DNA from: Devosia sp.
GTDB lineage: Bacteria; Pseudomonadota; Alphaproteobacteria; Rhizobiales; Devosiaceae
Assembly: GCF_024707125.1 (NCBI RefSeq)
Contig: NZ_JANQAH010000011.1
Location: 992,001 to 1,056,000, forward strand
Length of the DNA stretch: 64,000 nt
Reading direction: 5' to 3'
Part shown: positions 7,978 through 18,529 of the stretch, piece by piece
How positions within the stretch are numbered: the stretch's first letter is position 1
Layout of the letters: each line of letters opens with the position of its first letter
The notes under the pieces: generated by a model
What the model was told of the DNA's origin: nothing
What the model saw: the letters and a program-made list of their open reading frames with translations, nothing else
Databases searched by the model: none
Position numbers and translations under genes: made by a program

Positions 7978-8553
7978 TTGAGCAAAACGGATAGTCCCGC
8001 GCGATCGGCGCGCGCCAAGGCCCTCATCGAGCGGCTGGGCGGCAGGCCGCTCATCCTCGTGGGCATGATGGGCGCGGGCAAGACCACGGTCGGCCGTCGC
8101 CTCGCCGCACGCCTGGGCCGGCGCTTTCTCGATAGCGACGAGGAAATCGAAAAAGCCGCGCAGATGACCATTCCGGAAATCTTTGCGCAGCGCGGCGAAC
8201 CCGAATTCCGCGCCGGCGAGATGCGCGTCATTTCCCGGCTCCTGAAGGAAGACGATATCGTGCTGGCTACCGGCGGCGGCGCCTTCGTCAACCCCGAAAC
8301 CCGCGCTCTGGTGAAATCGGGCGCCATCTCGGTCTGGCTCAAGGCCGATCTCGATGTGCTCTTCGAACGCGTCTCGCGCCGCTCCAATCGGCCGCTGCTC
8401 AAGACCGCCGATCCCAAGGGCACGCTCGAAAAGCTGATCGCGGACCGCTATCCCATCTATGCCGAGGCCGACATTACGGTTTTGAGCCGCGACGTGCCGC
8501 AGGACAGCGTGGCCGCCGACGTCATCTCCGCCCTTCTGCACCACCTGCGCTGA
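7978..8553 (+). CDS. aroK: Shikimate kinase
   Basis: A 191-residue kinase phosphorylating shikimate at O3 with ATP in chorismate synthesis. It shows a Walker A GMMGAGKTTVGRR (residues about 29-41), the shikimate-binding DSDEEIE, the ATGGGAFV loop, and the lid with RSNRPLL. The start is TTG at 7978, preceded by a good CGGAGGG at 7-12 nt. It forms an operon with aroB (12-nt gap). The upstream gap to the divergent xerD operon must hold both promoters. Confidence 0.96.
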   Translation: MSKTDSPARSARAKALIERLGGRPLILVGMMGAGKTTVGRRLAARLGRRFLDSDEEIEKAAQMTIPEIFAQRGEPEFRAGEMRVISRLLKEDDIVLATGGGAFVNPETRALVKSGAISVWLKADLDVLFERVSRRSNRPLLKTADPKGTLEKLIADRYPIYAEADITVLSRDVPQDSVAADVISALLHHLR

Positions 8554-8564
8554 AAGTTTTCACC

Positions 8565-9677
8565 ATGGCCGACATTTCCCACACAGTGCACGTCGCCTTG
8601 GGCGAGCGCGCCTATGACATCCTCATCGGCCCCAATCTGATCGACGATGCCGGCGCGATCCTGGCTGAAAAATTCCCCGGCCGCCGCTTCGGCATTGTCA
8701 CCGATACCGACGTCGCCAAGGCCCAATTGCCGCGCCTCGTCGCCAGCCTCGAATTTTCCGGGCTGACCTTTTCGACCATCACCCTGCCCTCGGGCGAAAG
8801 TACCAAGAGCTGGGAACACCTGCAGACGGTGGTAGAGGGGCTCCTCGCCGCAAAGCTCGAACGCAATGACCTTGTCATCGCGCTCGGCGGCGGCGTCATC
8901 GGCGACCTCGCCGGCTTTGCCGCCTCGATCACCCGGCGCGGCATGGATTTCGTGCAGATCCCGACTTCGCTCCTTGCTCAGGTGGATTCCTCGGTCGGCG
9001 GTAAAACCGGCATCAATTCACCGCACGGCAAGAACCTCGTCGGCGCCTTCCACCAGCCAAAACTGGTGCTGGCCGACATTTCGGCCCTCGACACCCTGCC
9101 CGCCCGCCAGTTCGCCGCCGGTTACGCCGAAGTGGTCAAATATGGCCTGATCGACGATCCCGATTTCTTCGAATGGTTAGAGGCCAATCACGCCGAAATC
9201 TTTGCCGGCGGCCCGGCCCGTGGCGAAGCCATCGCCAGGTGCTGCGCTCACAAGGCGCGCGTCGTCATCGAGGACGAAAAGGAAATCGGCGTTCGGGCCC
9301 TGCTCAATCTCGGCCACACTTTTGGGCATGCGCTCGAAAAGGACACCGACTATTCCGACCGGCTGCTGCATGGCGAAGGCGTTGCTATCGGCATGGTCCT
9401 CGCCCACACTTTTTCCAACCGCCTCGGTCTCGCGCCGGGCCAGGATTCTGGCCGCATCTCAGCCCACTTGCGAAAATCGGGGCTGCCCACCACATTGGCT
9501 GACATCCCCGGAACTTTGGGCTCCACCGAAACCCTGATGGCCGCCATAGCGCAGGACAAAAAAGTCTCGCGCGGCGCGCTGACTTTTATTCTCACCCGCG
9601 GCATCGGCCAGGCCTTCATCGAAAAAAATGTCGACCCCGCCAAGGTTTCGGCATTTTTGGACGAGATGCGTGGCTAA
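8565..9677 (+). CDS. aroB: 3-dehydroquinate synthase
   Basis: A 370-residue NAD- and metal-dependent enzyme that converts DAHP to 3-dehydroquinate, the second step of the shikimate pathway. Motifs include the glycine-rich ALGGGVIGDLAGFAAS, TSLLAQVDSSVGGKTGIN, and the metal-binding set GYAEVVKYG, LNLGHTFGHALE and LLHGEGVAIGM. Length matches bacterial AroB. It follows aroK in the same operon and is followed by a family A repeat. Confidence 0.97.
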   Translation: MADISHTVHVALGERAYDILIGPNLIDDAGAILAEKFPGRRFGIVTDTDVAKAQLPRLVASLEFSGLTFSTITLPSGESTKSWEHLQTVVEGLLAAKLERNDLVIALGGGVIGDLAGFAASITRRGMDFVQIPTSLLAQVDSSVGGKTGINSPHGKNLVGAFHQPKLVLADISALDTLPARQFAAGYAEVVKYGLIDDPDFFEWLEANHAEIFAGGPARGEAIARCCAHKARVVIEDEKEIGVRALLNLGHTFGHALEKDTDYSDRLLHGEGVAIGMVLAHTFSNRLGLAPGQDSGRISAHLRKSGLPTTLADIPGTLGSTETLMAAIAQDKKVSRGALTFILTRGIGQAFIEKNVDPAKVSAFLDEMRG

Positions 9678-9694
9678 GACATATCCCATCCACG

Positions 9695-9761
9695 GTGTCA
9701 TTCCCGCGAACGCGGGAATCCCTGTTTGGAAACGGAGATTCCCGCTTCGCTGATATGACAC
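9695..9761. repeat. Dispersed repeat family A, second arm decayed
   Basis: GTGTCATTCCCGCG-AA-CGCGGGAATC at the left, then an 18-nt spacer and a degenerate right arm GATTCCCGCTTCGCTGATATGACAC. It sits between convergent aroB and bolA. Confidence 0.75.
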
Positions 9762-9778
9762 GGAGTGCTTGGATAGGC

Positions 9779-10042
9779 TCAGCCGACCGGCAAAACCTCG
9801 ATATTGAGCGCATGGACACGGTCTTTCAGTTCCGCGTCCAGCGTTTCGAATACCGCGCGGTGTTGCGCCACGCGGCTCAAGCCGTCAAAATCGCGGGTCG
9901 CGATTCTGACTCGGAAATGGGTCTCGCCCCCTTCGCGCCATCCGGCATGGCCTCGATGCTTGTTCGATTCGTCGATCACCTCGAGATGGAGAGGCGAGAA
10001 CCGCTCGGTGAGCTTTGCTATCATTGTGTCCCTGACGGACAT
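9779..10042 (-). CDS. BolA family protein
   Basis: An 87-residue BolA/IbaG-fold protein: SVRDTMIAKLTERFSPLHLEVIDESNKHRGHAG, then THFRVRI and HRAVFETLDAELKDRVHALNIEV. The His residues in the SNKHRGHAG loop and in VHAL are the family's Fe-S ligands. BolA proteins work with monothiol glutaredoxins in iron-sulfur trafficking and iron sensing. Alphaproteobacteria usually encode several. It is divergent from the J-domain gene, with starts 43 nt apart. Confidence 0.93.
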   Translation of the reverse strand: MSVRDTMIAKLTERFSPLHLEVIDESNKHRGHAGWREGGETHFRVRIATRDFDGLSRVAQHRAVFETLDAELKDRVHALNIEVLPVG

Positions 10043-10085
10043 GGGGCGGGCTCCGCTTGAAGATTTGAAGACTTAACTAGGTGCT

Positions 10086-10712
10086 ATGAAACAGCAATCC
10101 AAGCTTTTCGATTCAATCCGCATCCGACCGCGCCGGGAAGAAAAGCCCGAGCCGGCCGAATTTTCCTGCGAATGGGAAGGCTGCGAAGAGGCCGGCGAAT
10201 ACCGCGCGCCCAAAGGGCCGCGCAGCGAGGGGCAGTATCACCATTTCTGCCTCGAGCACGTTCGCCACTATAACAAGGCCTTCAATTTCTTCGCCGGCAT
10301 GAGCCAGGAAGAACTGGACGAAGCCCTGACGACCCCGCCCAAGGCGGAGTCGCGCTCGAGCTTTGCGACCGGCAATCCGCAAAATGCACGCGCTGCCGGC
10401 CGAACGGCCAGCACCCGCCCCGGCGACAAATATGGCGACCCCTTTGGCGTCTTTGCCCGCTATCGGCACCGCCAGGCCCAGCGCCCCGCCGCCGAGCGCG
10501 TAAAGCCGCTCAACGAGAACGATCGGCGTGCTTTCGAGTCCCTGGGCTTTTCCGGCCACGCCAAATCCGACGACATCAAAGCGGCTTACAAGAACCTGGT
10601 AAAAATCCACCATCCAGACGTCAACGGCGGCGATCGCTCCTCGGAAGAAAAGCTCCGCACCATCATTGCGGCCTATTCGCACCTCAAGAAAATGGGCTTC
10701 GTCGCCCGCTAG
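10086..10712 (+). CDS. J-domain (DnaJ-like) protein
   Basis: A 208-residue protein with a C-terminal J domain (residues about 145-205: DRRAFESLGFSGHAKSDDIKAAYKNLVKIHHPDVNGGD) containing the HPD motif that stimulates an Hsp70 ATPase. The N-terminal half has a cysteine-containing segment, FSCEWEGCEEAGEYRAPKGP and YHHFCLEHVRHYN, which could bind zinc (Cys-Cys-Cys-His spacing; this is my inference). It is not DnaK's main partner DnaJ, since it lacks the G/F and zinc-finger repeats. In Hyphomicrobiales this gene commonly sits between bolA and cobS. Confidence 0.88.
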   Translation: MKQQSKLFDSIRIRPRREEKPEPAEFSCEWEGCEEAGEYRAPKGPRSEGQYHHFCLEHVRHYNKAFNFFAGMSQEELDEALTTPPKAESRSSFATGNPQNARAAGRTASTRPGDKYGDPFGVFARYRHRQAQRPAAERVKPLNENDRRAFESLGFSGHAKSDDIKAAYKNLVKIHHPDVNGGDRSSEEKLRTIIAAYSHLKKMGFVAR

Positions 10713-10819
10713 TTGTTCCGTGACAGTTTGGCTACCAGCACGTCAGCAATGCTGCTATAGAGCCACGGGCCAATGCGCCTCCCGCCAAAAGAAAATCTCT
10801 TGATCCACGAGCCCTTGCC

Positions 10820-11803
10820 ATGACCGAGTTCACCAATCTGCCCGACACCGATTACAAGGCCCGCGAGCTTTTCGGCATCGATACCGATATGGTGGTCAAG
10901 GGCTACAAAGAGCGTACCGACCACGTACCGCCGATCGATCCGGATTATCTGTTCGACCGCAACACCACGCTCGCGATTCTGGCCGGCTTTGCCTATAACC
11001 GCCGCGTCATGGTCCAAGGCTATCACGGTACCGGCAAGTCGACCCATATCGAGCAGGTCGCGGCGCGCCTCAACTGGCCGCTGGTCCGCGTCAATCTCGA
11101 TAGCCACGTGTCGCGTATCGACCTCGTCGGCAAGGACGCCATCGTCCTCAAGGACGGCAAGCAGATCACCGAATTCCGCGACGGCATCCTGCCCTGGGCC
11201 GTGCAAAACAATATCGCCCTCGTCTTCGACGAATACGACGCCGGCCGCCCGGACGTGATGTTCGTGATCCAGCGCGTTTTGGAACAGTCGGGCCGCCTGA
11301 CCCTGCTCGACCAGAACCGCGTTATCGTGCCCCACCCGGCCTTCCGCCTGTTCTCGACCACCAACACCATTGGTCTGGGTGACACGTCGGGCCTCTATCA
11401 CGGCACGCAGCAGATCAACCAGGGCCAGATGGACCGCTGGAGCCTCGTCACGACGCTCAACTACCTGCCGCACGACAAGGAAGTCGGTATTGTTCTGGCC
11501 AAGAACAAAGCCTATTCCGACACCGACAAGGGCAAGAAGCTGGTCTCCAACATGGTGCGCCTTGCGGACCTGACCCGTTCGGCCTTCATCAATGGCGATC
11601 TGTCGACCGTCATGTCGCCGCGCTCGGTCATCACCTGGGCTGAAAACGCCCAGATCTTTGGTGGCGATGTCGGCTTCTCCTTCCGCCTGACCTTCCTCAA
11701 CAAGTGCGACGAACTCGAACGCCCCGTGGTTGCCGAGTTCTATCAGCGCGTGTTCGGCGAAGATCTGCCCGAATCCTCGGCCAACCTGGCGGTCACGGCC
11801 TGA
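10820..11803 (+). CDS. cobS: Cobaltochelatase subunit CobS
   Basis: A 327-residue MoxR-like AAA+ ATPase. With CobT and CobN it inserts cobalt into hydrogenobyrinic acid a,c-diamide in aerobic cobalamin synthesis. It shows Walker [10 protein letters not shown] (residues about 67-75), Walker [14 protein letters not shown], sensor region FSTTNTIG and a [11 protein letters not shown] arginine region. CobS and CobT assemble into a hexameric chaperone-like complex. Here the pair is separated by a methyltransferase gene and a repeat, so the usual tight cobS-cobT operon is interrupted. cobN is not in the window. Confidence 0.96.
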   Translation: MTEFTNLPDTDYKARELFGIDTDMVVKGYKERTDHVPPIDPDYLFDRNTTLAILAGFAYNRRVMVQGYHGTGKSTHIEQVAARLNWPLVRVNLDSHVSRIDLVGKDAIVLKDGKQITEFRDGILPWAVQNNIALVFDEYDAGRPDVMFVIQRVLEQSGRLTLLDQNRVIVPHPAFRLFSTTNTIGLGDTSGLYHGTQQINQGQMDRWSLVTTLNYLPHDKEVGIVLAKNKAYSDTDKGKKLVSNMVRLADLTRSAFINGDLSTVMSPRSVITWAENAQIFGGDVGFSFRLTFLNKCDELERPVVAEFYQRVFGEDLPESSANLAVTA

Positions 11804-11817
11804 TCAACATCCACCGG

Positions 11818-11887
11818 GTCATTCCCGCGCAAGCGGGAATCCCCATTCGGATACCAAAACAGGGATTCCCGCTTGCGCGGGAATGAC
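11818..11887. repeat. Dispersed repeat family A, complete
   Basis: Left arm GTCATTCCCGCGCAAGCGGG and right arm GATTCCCGCTTGCGCGGGAA, reverse complements of each other and each internally palindromic. It lies between cobS and the methyltransferase gene. Confidence 0.85.
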
Positions 11888-11925
11888 ACCGTTAGGGGCG
11901 GCCCGGCCGCAACGAGAGAACAGCC

Positions 11926-12678
11926 ATGGCCCAGAACATCTATGATGATGCGGCCTTCTTCGAAGGCTACAGCCAAATTTCCCGCTCGCGGCTGGGCCTT
12001 GCAGGCGCGCCCGAATGGCGTGATGTGGCGGCGATGCTTCCCCCGCTCAAGGGCCTCAACGTGTTGGACCTCGGCTGCGGTTTTGGCGCCTTCCCGCGCT
12101 ATGCCGTCGAGCAGGGCGCGGCCCGCGTTCATGGCGTCGATCTCTCGGCAAACATGCTCACGACGGCGCGCGAGCGCTCCGGCGACATGCCGATCACCTA
12201 TGAGCAGGCCGATCTCGAAACCTACGAGCCGGAGGCTGGCGCCTTCGATCTCGTCTATTCCGCACTCGCCATTCACTACCTCGCCGATTTCGACCGCTTC
12301 TGCGCCATGGTCACCCGCGCCCTTGGCCCCAAGGGCGGCGATCTCGTCATCACCACCGAGCACCCGATCTGGGCCGCCCGCGCCGAACCCGATTTCCGCA
12401 CCGAGCCCGACGGCACCCGCGTTTTCGCCTTCTACGATTATGGCGTGGAAGGCCCGCGCCGGTCGAACTGGATCACCGAGGGCATCGTAAAATACCATCG
12501 AAAACTCTCGACCCTGATCATGACCATGCATCGCCATGGGCTCATGCTGCAGGCGATCGACGAATGGACGGCAACGGATGAGCGGATCGCCGCCAATCCC
12601 GCCCTGGTGGACGAGAAGACCCGTCCACAATTACTCCTATTGGCGGCGCATCTGGCGCCCGATACCCACCGGACCTGA
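11926..12678 (+). CDS. Class I SAM-dependent methyltransferase
   Basis: A 250-residue methyltransferase with motif [16 protein letters not shown], an acidic post-I motif VHGVDLS, and [15 protein letters not shown] as motif IV/post-IV. The substrate is unknown. It lies between cobS and cobT and ends 2 nt before the cobT start, so it is probably co-transcribed with cobT. Whether it takes part in cobalamin synthesis is not shown; it does not look like the corrin methyltransferases (CobI/J/M/L type), which have a different fold. Confidence 0.9.
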   Translation: MAQNIYDDAAFFEGYSQISRSRLGLAGAPEWRDVAAMLPPLKGLNVLDLGCGFGAFPRYAVEQGAARVHGVDLSANMLTTARERSGDMPITYEQADLETYEPEAGAFDLVYSALAIHYLADFDRFCAMVTRALGPKGGDLVITTEHPIWAARAEPDFRTEPDGTRVFAFYDYGVEGPRRSNWITEGIVKYHRKLSTLIMTMHRHGLMLQAIDEWTATDERIAANPALVDEKTRPQLLLLAAHLAPDTHRT

Positions 12679-12680
12679 CC

Positions 12681-14567
12681 ATGGCACAGCCCCCGCGCAG
12701 CAAGCCCAACAAGCCCGACCAGACCCAGGCCTTCAAATCGGCCATGGGCGCCACGGTGCGCGCCATTGGTGCCAAGGCAGAACTGGAAGTCACCTTCACG
12801 GCTGACCGGCCACTGCTGACTTCGGACAAGGCCCGCCTCGCCAACCTGCCGCGCCTGCCCACCAAGCGCGACATCGCCATTGCCCGTGGCCAGGGCGATG
12901 CCATGGCCATGCGGCTTGCGAGCCACGACCCCGATACGCACCGCAAGCGCTCGCCCATGGACCCGCAGGCCCGCGCCGCCTTCGACGCGCTGGAACAGGC
13001 CCGTGTCGAGAGCCTCGGCGTCATTCGCATGCCGGGCATGTCCGGAAACATCCACGAAATGCTGGAAGACCGGCTCTTCCGCGCCAATTTCGCCGAAGTC
13101 GACGACAAGAACGAGGCCCCGCTCGCCGAAGCGCTGGGCCTGATGCTGCGCGAAAAGCTCGCCGGCGTCCCCGTGCCGCCCTCGGGCCATGCGCTGGTCG
13201 ATCTCTGGCGCAAGGAGGTGGAAGCCAAAGCGTCCACGTCCATCGACAAGCTGCTTTCGACCTATGAGAACCAGGAAGATTTCTCCAAGGCCGTCAGGGC
13301 CGTGCTGCGCGACCTGAACCTCATCGCCGAAAGCGACATGGAAGATCCGGACGCGTCGGACGAGGACGATGCCAACGACAGCCAGCCCGAACAGGCCCAG
13401 GGCTCCGACCAGTCGCCCGAACAGGGCGAAGGCGAGAACGAGCAGGCTGAATCGGAAGAAGACCAGCAGTCCGGCGAAAGCGAAGAAACCGGCGACGTCG
13501 AAGGCATGGAAGCCGACATGGCCGATGTCGACGACGATGCCGAATCCGAAGCCGGCGAAGACGCGCCCATGCCGCCTCCGGCAAAGGACGGCGGCGAGCG
13601 TCTGTCCAATCAGTTCCAGTACAAGGTCTTCACCACCAAGTTCGACGAAGTGGTGAAGGCGGCCGAACTCTGCCCGCCCGACGAACTGGACCAGTTGCGC
13701 GGCCTCTTGGACAAGCAGCTCGAGAACCTCGCCGGTGCCGTGGCGCGCCTCGCCAACAAGCTGCAGCGCCGCCTGATGGCCAAGCAAAACCGCTCCTGGC
13801 AGTTCGACCTCGAAGAAGGCCTCCTCGATACCGCACGCCTCACCCGCGTCGTGACCGACCCCATGCAGGCCCTGAGCTTCAAGGTCGAGAACGACACCGA
13901 TTTCCGCGACACGATCGTGACGCTGCTGATCGACAATTCCGGCTCCATGCGCGGCCGCCCGATCACCATCGCGGCGATCTGCGGCGATATCCTCGCCCGC
14001 ACGCTGGAACGTTGCGGCGTGAAGGTCGAGATCCTTGGTTTTACGACGCGCGCCTGGAAGGGCGGCAAGTCCAGAGAAGCCTGGCTCGAAGCCAATCGCC
14101 CGGCCAATCCCGGCCGCGTCAACGACGTGCGCCACATCATCTACAAGGCCGCCGACGAGCCGTGGCGCCATGCACGGCGTAATCTGGGCCTGATGATGCG
14201 CGAGGGCCTCCTCAAGGAAAACATCGACGGCGAAGCCCTCGAATGGGCGCGCAAGCGCCTGATGTCGCGTCCCGAACAGCGCCGCATCTTGATGGTGATC
14301 TCGGACGGCGCGCCGGTCGATGACAGCACCCAGTCGGTGAACGCCGGCAATTATCTCGAAGCCCATCTTCGTCAGGTCATCGAGGACATCGAAACCCGGT
14401 CGCCGATCCAGCTCGTCGCTGTCGGCATCGGCCACGATGTGACGCGCTACTATCGCCGCGCGGTGACCCTCCTCGACGCTGAAGAACTGGCCGGCGCCCT
14501 CACCGACGAACTCGCGGCGCTCTTCGACGAAGAAATGCCCGGCCCCGCAAGGCGGCGCGGTCGCTGA
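12681..14567 (+). CDS. cobT: Cobaltochelatase subunit CobT
   Basis: A 628-residue protein: N-terminal CobT domain, a long acidic Asp/Glu/Gln-rich linker (residues about 215-305) and a C-terminal VWA domain with the metal-ion-dependent adhesion motif D-x-S-G-S ([13 protein letters not shown], near residue 417). It pairs with CobS to drive cobalt insertion by CobN in aerobic B12 synthesis. Length and acidic linker are typical. The stop overlaps the ATG of the next gene by one base. A long open frame on the opposite strand is a GC-rich shadow. Confidence 0.97.
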   Translation: MAQPPRSKPNKPDQTQAFKSAMGATVRAIGAKAELEVTFTADRPLLTSDKARLANLPRLPTKRDIAIARGQGDAMAMRLASHDPDTHRKRSPMDPQARAAFDALEQARVESLGVIRMPGMSGNIHEMLEDRLFRANFAEVDDKNEAPLAEALGLMLREKLAGVPVPPSGHALVDLWRKEVEAKASTSIDKLLSTYENQEDFSKAVRAVLRDLNLIAESDMEDPDASDEDDANDSQPEQAQGSDQSPEQGEGENEQAESEEDQQSGESEETGDVEGMEADMADVDDDAESEAGEDAPMPPPAKDGGERLSNQFQYKVFTTKFDEVVKAAELCPPDELDQLRGLLDKQLENLAGAVARLANKLQRRLMAKQNRSWQFDLEEGLLDTARLTRVVTDPMQALSFKVENDTDFRDTIVTLLIDNSGSMRGRPITIAAICGDILARTLERCGVKVEILGFTTRAWKGGKSREAWLEANRPANPGRVNDVRHIIYKAADEPWRHARRNLGLMMREGLLKENIDGEALEWARKRLMSRPEQRRILMVISDGAPVDDSTQSVNAGNYLEAHLRQVIEDIETRSPIQLVAVGIGHDVTRYYRRAVTLLDAEELAGALTDELAALFDEEMPGPARRRGR

Positions 14568-15556
14568 TGTCCCGGCGCTGGGCCCCGATAGCCTGCCTTG
14601 CGCTATTGGCCCAGCCAGCTCTGGCGGTCGACGTCACCGTGACGTCGGCCCAGGTCTCGCGCTTCAAGGGCGTCGGCCTCGATGAGCCCGTGGGGAAACT
14701 GATCTTTCGCGGCGGCCTGACCCTGCAATCGCAGGACGACATGTTCGGCGGCCTTTCCAGCGTCACCGTGACCGGCCCCGACCAGAACATCGCCTTCGTC
14801 ACCGACCGCGGGCAGTTTGTCTCGGGCAAGCTCGCCTATGACCAGGATGATCGCCTGCTGAGCCTGATCGGGGTCACCATGGACCCCATCCAGAATTCCA
14901 AGGGTGCCCCTCTGCCCCGCCAATATGCGCGGGATGCCGAGGGCATGGACACGGTGCTTCGCGACGGCGTGCCGGTCGCCGTCCGTGTGAGTTTTGAGAA
15001 CCTCACCCGCGTCGCCGACTTCGCCATCACCGACGGCCGCCCGGGCGGCCCGGCGCGCGAGATCACCATTCCCGACTGGCTGACGGATTTGCGTTCCAAC
15101 AAGTCGCTCGAAGCCATCTGCATCGCCCCACCGGCCTCGCCCATCGCCGGCTCGACCCTGCTGCTCACCGAAGAGTCCCTCGACGAAAACGGCAATCACC
15201 GCGGCCACTTTCTGGGGCAGAACGACAAGGGCCCGGTGGCCTATGTCAATTCGCCCGTGGTCAACCCCACCGACTGCGCCTTCCTGCCCAATGGCGACCT
15301 GCTGGTGCTCGAGCGCGGCGTCGCCCTCTTCAGCTTCGTCATGAACCTGCGCCGCGTTCCCGCTGCGGAGGTGCGCCCCGGCAATCTCATGCAGGGCGAA
15401 CTTTTGCTGTCTGCCGAAGGCGCCGAGATCGACAATATGGAGTCGATCATGGTGCACACGACCCCGGGCGGCGAGACCCGCATTTTCATGGGCTCGGACA
15501 ACAATTTCAACGACTGGCAGCGGCACCTGCTGCTGGAATTTGCTCTGGCGGAATAA
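14567..15556 (+). CDS. Esterase-like phytase family protein (secreted)
   Basis: A 329-residue protein with an N-terminal signal peptide (WAPIACLALLAQPALAVDV). The remaining beta-propeller-like sequence contains KSLEAICIAPP, LLLTEESLDENGNHRGHF, FLPNGDLLVLERGVALFSFVMNLRRV and NMESIMVHTTPGGETRIFMGSDNNF. These fit the periplasmic esterase-like activity of phytase family. The actual substrate is unknown. Its ATG overlaps the TGA of cobT (ATGTC/TGATG junction), so it is translationally coupled to cobT, though no role in B12 synthesis is known. Confidence 0.86.
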   Translation: MSRRWAPIACLALLAQPALAVDVTVTSAQVSRFKGVGLDEPVGKLIFRGGLTLQSQDDMFGGLSSVTVTGPDQNIAFVTDRGQFVSGKLAYDQDDRLLSLIGVTMDPIQNSKGAPLPRQYARDAEGMDTVLRDGVPVAVRVSFENLTRVADFAITDGRPGGPAREITIPDWLTDLRSNKSLEAICIAPPASPIAGSTLLLTEESLDENGNHRGHFLGQNDKGPVAYVNSPVVNPTDCAFLPNGDLLVLERGVALFSFVMNLRRVPAAEVRPGNLMQGELLLSAEGAEIDNMESIMVHTTPGGETRIFMGSDNNFNDWQRHLLLEFALAE

Positions 15557-15576
15557 CCAGCAGCGCGCCCCTCGAT

Positions 15577-15652
15577 CGTCATTGCCGGGCTTGTCCCCGG
15601 CAATCCATCTCGCCTCCGCATGGGACCACCGGGACAAGCCCGGTGGTGACGA
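15577..15652. repeat. Dispersed repeat family C
   Basis: Left CGTCATTGCCGGGCTTGTCC plus CCGGCAATCC, right CACCGGGACAAGCCCGGTGG followed by TGACG. It is similar in plan to families A and B but with a different core (GCCGGGCTTGTCCC). Only one copy is in the window; it lies between convergent genes. Confidence 0.75.
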
Positions 15653-15674
15653 CGACGGGTAGGCCACTGGAAAC

Positions 15675-15706
15675 AAAAAAGGGCCCCGGAAATCTCCGGA
15701 GCCCCA
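15675..15706 (-). terminator. Terminator of secA (minus strand)
   Basis: Stem GGGCCCCGG/CCGGAGCCC (one mismatch) with loop AAATCT. On the minus strand it is followed by six Ts. It lies 22 nt beyond the secA stop. Confidence 0.8.
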
Positions 15707-15728
15707 AATTCCAAAAAACCCAAAAAGA

Positions 15729-18431
15729 TCAGACAAACGCGCCGTGGCAGTGCTTGACCTTCTTGCCCGAACCGCAGGGGCAAGGCGCGTTGCGCGACAG
15801 GCCCACCAGCAGCTTCGGATCGAGCGGAGCCAGCGCGCCGACGTCTGAATCGTCGCCCACCGCATCATTCTCGCCCGTTGTCGGGTCGATGTGAGTGGTG
15901 GCCAGCAGCGCCGGATCGATCGCCGGGGTCGGCTCGGGCGGGCGCATCTGGATTTCGATATGGCTCATCTGCGTGGTGACAAGCTCGCGCAGATTGCCGA
16001 GCAGTGCCTGGAACAGCTCATAGGCTTCCTGCTTGTACTCGGTCAGCGGATCGCGCTGGGCGATGCCGCGCCAGCCGACAACCTTGGAGAGGTGGTCGAG
16101 CATGACGAGGTGTTCGCGCCAGAGCCCGTCAATCGACTGGAGCAGGATGGACTTTTCCACCTGCCGCATGATCGCGCCATACTTGTCCGACTTGGCCTCG
16201 ACAACGCCATCGGCGGCCGCGCGGATACGGTTCTCGACGGTCTCGGCGTCGATGCCCTCTTCCTTGGCCCATTCGCCCACTGGCGCTTCGACATTGAGAT
16301 AGGTCTTGGCAGCAGCTTCGAGCTGCTCGGTCTTCCACTGTTCGGGGTAAGAGCGCGGCGGAATGGCCTTGGTGACAATATTGTCGACCACGTCGTGACG
16401 CATCTCGGCGATGGTCTCGCTGACATCCTCTTCATCCATGAATTCGAGACGCTGTTCGAAGATCACCTTGCGCTGATCGTTCATCACATCGTCGTATTTG
16501 AGGATGTTCTTGCGGATGTCGAAGTTGCGCGACTCGACCTTGCCCTGGGCGCGTTCGATAGCCTTGGTCACCCAAGGATGGGTGATGCTTTCGCCCTGCT
16601 CGAGACCGAGCTTGCCCAGCATGGAATCCATCGAATCCACCGGGAAGATGCGCATCAGGTCGTCCTGCAGCGACAGGTAGAACTTCGAGTGGCCGGGGTC
16701 GCCCTGACGGCCGGAACGGCCGCGCAGCTGGTTGTCGATGCGGCGGCTTTCGTGGCGTTCGGTGCCGATCACCATCAGGCCGCCGGCAGCCAGCGCCTTC
16801 TTCTTCTCGTCGGCGATCTTGGCCTTGATCTCGGCGATCTTGGCTTCGCGGGCGTCGCCCTCGAGTTCCTTGGCCTCGCGCTCGATGCGCATTTCAAGGT
16901 TGCCGCCGAGCTGAATGTCGGTACCGCGACCAGCCATATTGGTCGCAATGGTGATCGCGCCCGGCAGGCCCGCATCGGCAACGATGAAGGCTTCCTGCTC
17001 GTGGTGACGAGCGTTGAGCACGTTCATCTGCCCCACATTCTTCTTGCGAAGAATATCGGCCAGCATTTCCGATTTTTCGATCGAGGTCGTACCCACGAGC
17101 ACCGGCTGGCCGCGCTCCTGGCATTCCTTGATCAGTTCGGCGATGGCGTCGAACTTTTCGGCTGCCGTGCGGTAGATCGCATCGTCTTCGTCGATACGCT
17201 GCACCGGCAGGTTGGTCGGGATGGTGACAACGCCGAGGCTATAGATGTCGGCGAATTCTTCCGCTTCCGTCGCCGCCGTACCGGTCATGCCGGCAAGCTT
17301 CTCGTAGAGGCGGAAATAGTTCTGGAAGGTAATGGAAGCCAGCGTCTGGTTTTCAGACTGAATCTTGACGCCTTCCTTGGCCTCCAGCGCCTGGTGCAGG
17401 CCTTCCGAATAACGGCGGCCCGGCATCATGCGGCCGGAGAATTCGTCGATGATAACCACCTCGCCGCCTTCCGGCGTATCGCGGGTGATGTAGTCCTTGT
17501 CCTTGCGGAACAGCTTGTGGGCGCGCAGCGCAGAATTGGCGTGGTGCACCAGCGCGACGTTTTCCACGTCATACATGGAATCGCCCTTGAGCAGCCCCGC
17601 TTCGGCCAGCGCCGCCTCGAGCTTTTCCACGCCCTGGTCGGTAAAGGTGGCAGCGCGATGCTTTTCGTCGAGTTCGAAATCGCCCTCGCCGATGATCGGC
17701 ATCAGCGAATTGATCTTGATGTAAAGCTCGGAGCGATCTTCGGAGGGGCCCGAAATGATCAGCGGCGTGCGCGCTTCGTCGACAAGAATGGAGTCGACTT
17801 CATCGACGATGGCGAAGGAGTGGCCGCGCTGCACCATCTGGGCGCGCGAATACTTCATATTGTCGCGCAGATAGTCGAAGCCGAATTCGTTGTTCGTGCC
17901 GTAGGTGATATCAGCAGCATAGGAGTCGCGACGCTGCTGGTCGGTCAGGCCATGCACGATGATGCCGGTGGAAAGACCGAGGAAATTGTAGATCTGCCCC
18001 ATCCAGCCGGCGTCGCGGCGGGCGAGGTAGTCGTTGACGGTCACGACGTGCACGCCTTTGCCGGCGAGCGCATTGAGATAGACGGCGAGGGTCGCAACCA
18101 GCGTCTTGCCTTCACCGGTGCGCATTTCGGCGATGGCGCGGTCATTGAGCACCATGCCGCCGATGAGCTGCACGTCGAAGTGGCGCATGCCAAGGACACG
18201 CTTGGACGCTTCACGCACCGTCGCAAAAGCCGGCACGATCAGGTCATCGATCTTGGCGCCCTGTTCGAGCTGAGCCCTGAATTCAACGGTGCGGGCCTTG
18301 AGCTCGTCGTCGGTGAGCTTGGCCAGTTCTGGCTCCAGCGCATTGATCGCGGCGACCTTGCCCTGGTAGCGCTTGACCTGCCGATCCGACGGCGATCCGA
18401 AAATCCGCCGGGCGAGCGCAGCTAGAGCCAT
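15729..18431 (-). CDS. secA: Preprotein translocase ATPase SecA
   Basis: The motor of the Sec pathway, about 900 residues: Walker A MRTGEGKT (near residue 106), [15 protein letters not shown], the preprotein-crosslinking and helical domains, [23 protein letters not shown], and a C-terminal zinc-binding [14 protein letters not shown] for SecB and ribosome contact. Two in-frame ATGs exist (18440 and 18431). I prefer 18431 because GAAGGA lies 8 nt before it and [12 protein letters not shown] aligns with the usual N-terminus; the same GAAGG abuts the first ATG with no spacing. A 64-codon frame upstream ends at the first ATG (see findings). Confidence 0.97.
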   Translation of the reverse strand: MALAALARRIFGSPSDRQVKRYQGKVAAINALEPELAKLTDDELKARTVEFRAQLEQGAKIDDLIVPAFATVREASKRVLGMRHFDVQLIGGMVLNDRAIAEMRTGEGKTLVATLAVYLNALAGKGVHVVTVNDYLARRDAGWMGQIYNFLGLSTGIIVHGLTDQQRRDSYAADITYGTNNEFGFDYLRDNMKYSRAQMVQRGHSFAIVDEVDSILVDEARTPLIISGPSEDRSELYIKINSLMPIIGEGDFELDEKHRAATFTDQGVEKLEAALAEAGLLKGDSMYDVENVALVHHANSALRAHKLFRKDKDYITRDTPEGGEVVIIDEFSGRMMPGRRYSEGLHQALEAKEGVKIQSENQTLASITFQNYFRLYEKLAGMTGTAATEAEEFADIYSLGVVTIPTNLPVQRIDEDDAIYRTAAEKFDAIAELIKECQERGQPVLVGTTSIEKSEMLADILRKKNVGQMNVLNARHHEQEAFIVADAGLPGAITIATNMAGRGTDIQLGGNLEMRIEREAKELEGDAREAKIAEIKAKIADEKKKALAAGGLMVIGTERHESRRIDNQLRGRSGRQGDPGHSKFYLSLQDDLMRIFPVDSMDSMLGKLGLEQGESITHPWVTKAIERAQGKVESRNFDIRKNILKYDDVMNDQRKVIFEQRLEFMDEEDVSETIAEMRHDVVDNIVTKAIPPRSYPEQWKTEQLEAAAKTYLNVEAPVGEWAKEEGIDAETVENRIRAAADGVVEAKSDKYGAIMRQVEKSILLQSIDGLWREHLVMLDHLSKVVGWRGIAQRDPLTEYKQEAYELFQALLGNLRELVTTQMSHIEIQMRPPEPTPAIDPALLATTHIDPTTGENDAVGDDSDVGALAPLDPKLLVGLSRNAPCPCGSGKKVKHCHGAFV

Positions 18432-18485
18432 TCGTGTCATCCTTCAAATTCAGTGGCGTGGCGAAAGGGGCGGGCGGCTTGCACT

Positions 18486-18529
18486 AAAGCGTTTTCAAGA
18501 AGAAGTGTTGACCACTTTCGAAAACGCTG
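18486..18529. repeat. Decayed family E palindrome in the secA leader
   Basis: AAAGCGTTTTC and GAAAACGCT form outer arms around AAGAAGAAGTGTTGACCACTT. This is the same plan as the element behind rpmE but with mismatches. Confidence 0.5.

Noticed and set aside
12438-14435. 665-codon open frame antisense to cobT
   Set aside because: Shadow of the acidic-linker CobT gene. The sense strand has a full CobT with a VWA metal site; the antisense product resembles no family.
15891-18425. 844-codon open frame antisense to secA
   Set aside because: It is a GC-rich shadow of secA. Its translation is full of low-complexity His/Arg/Gly/Leu stretches and the sense strand encodes a complete, conserved SecA.
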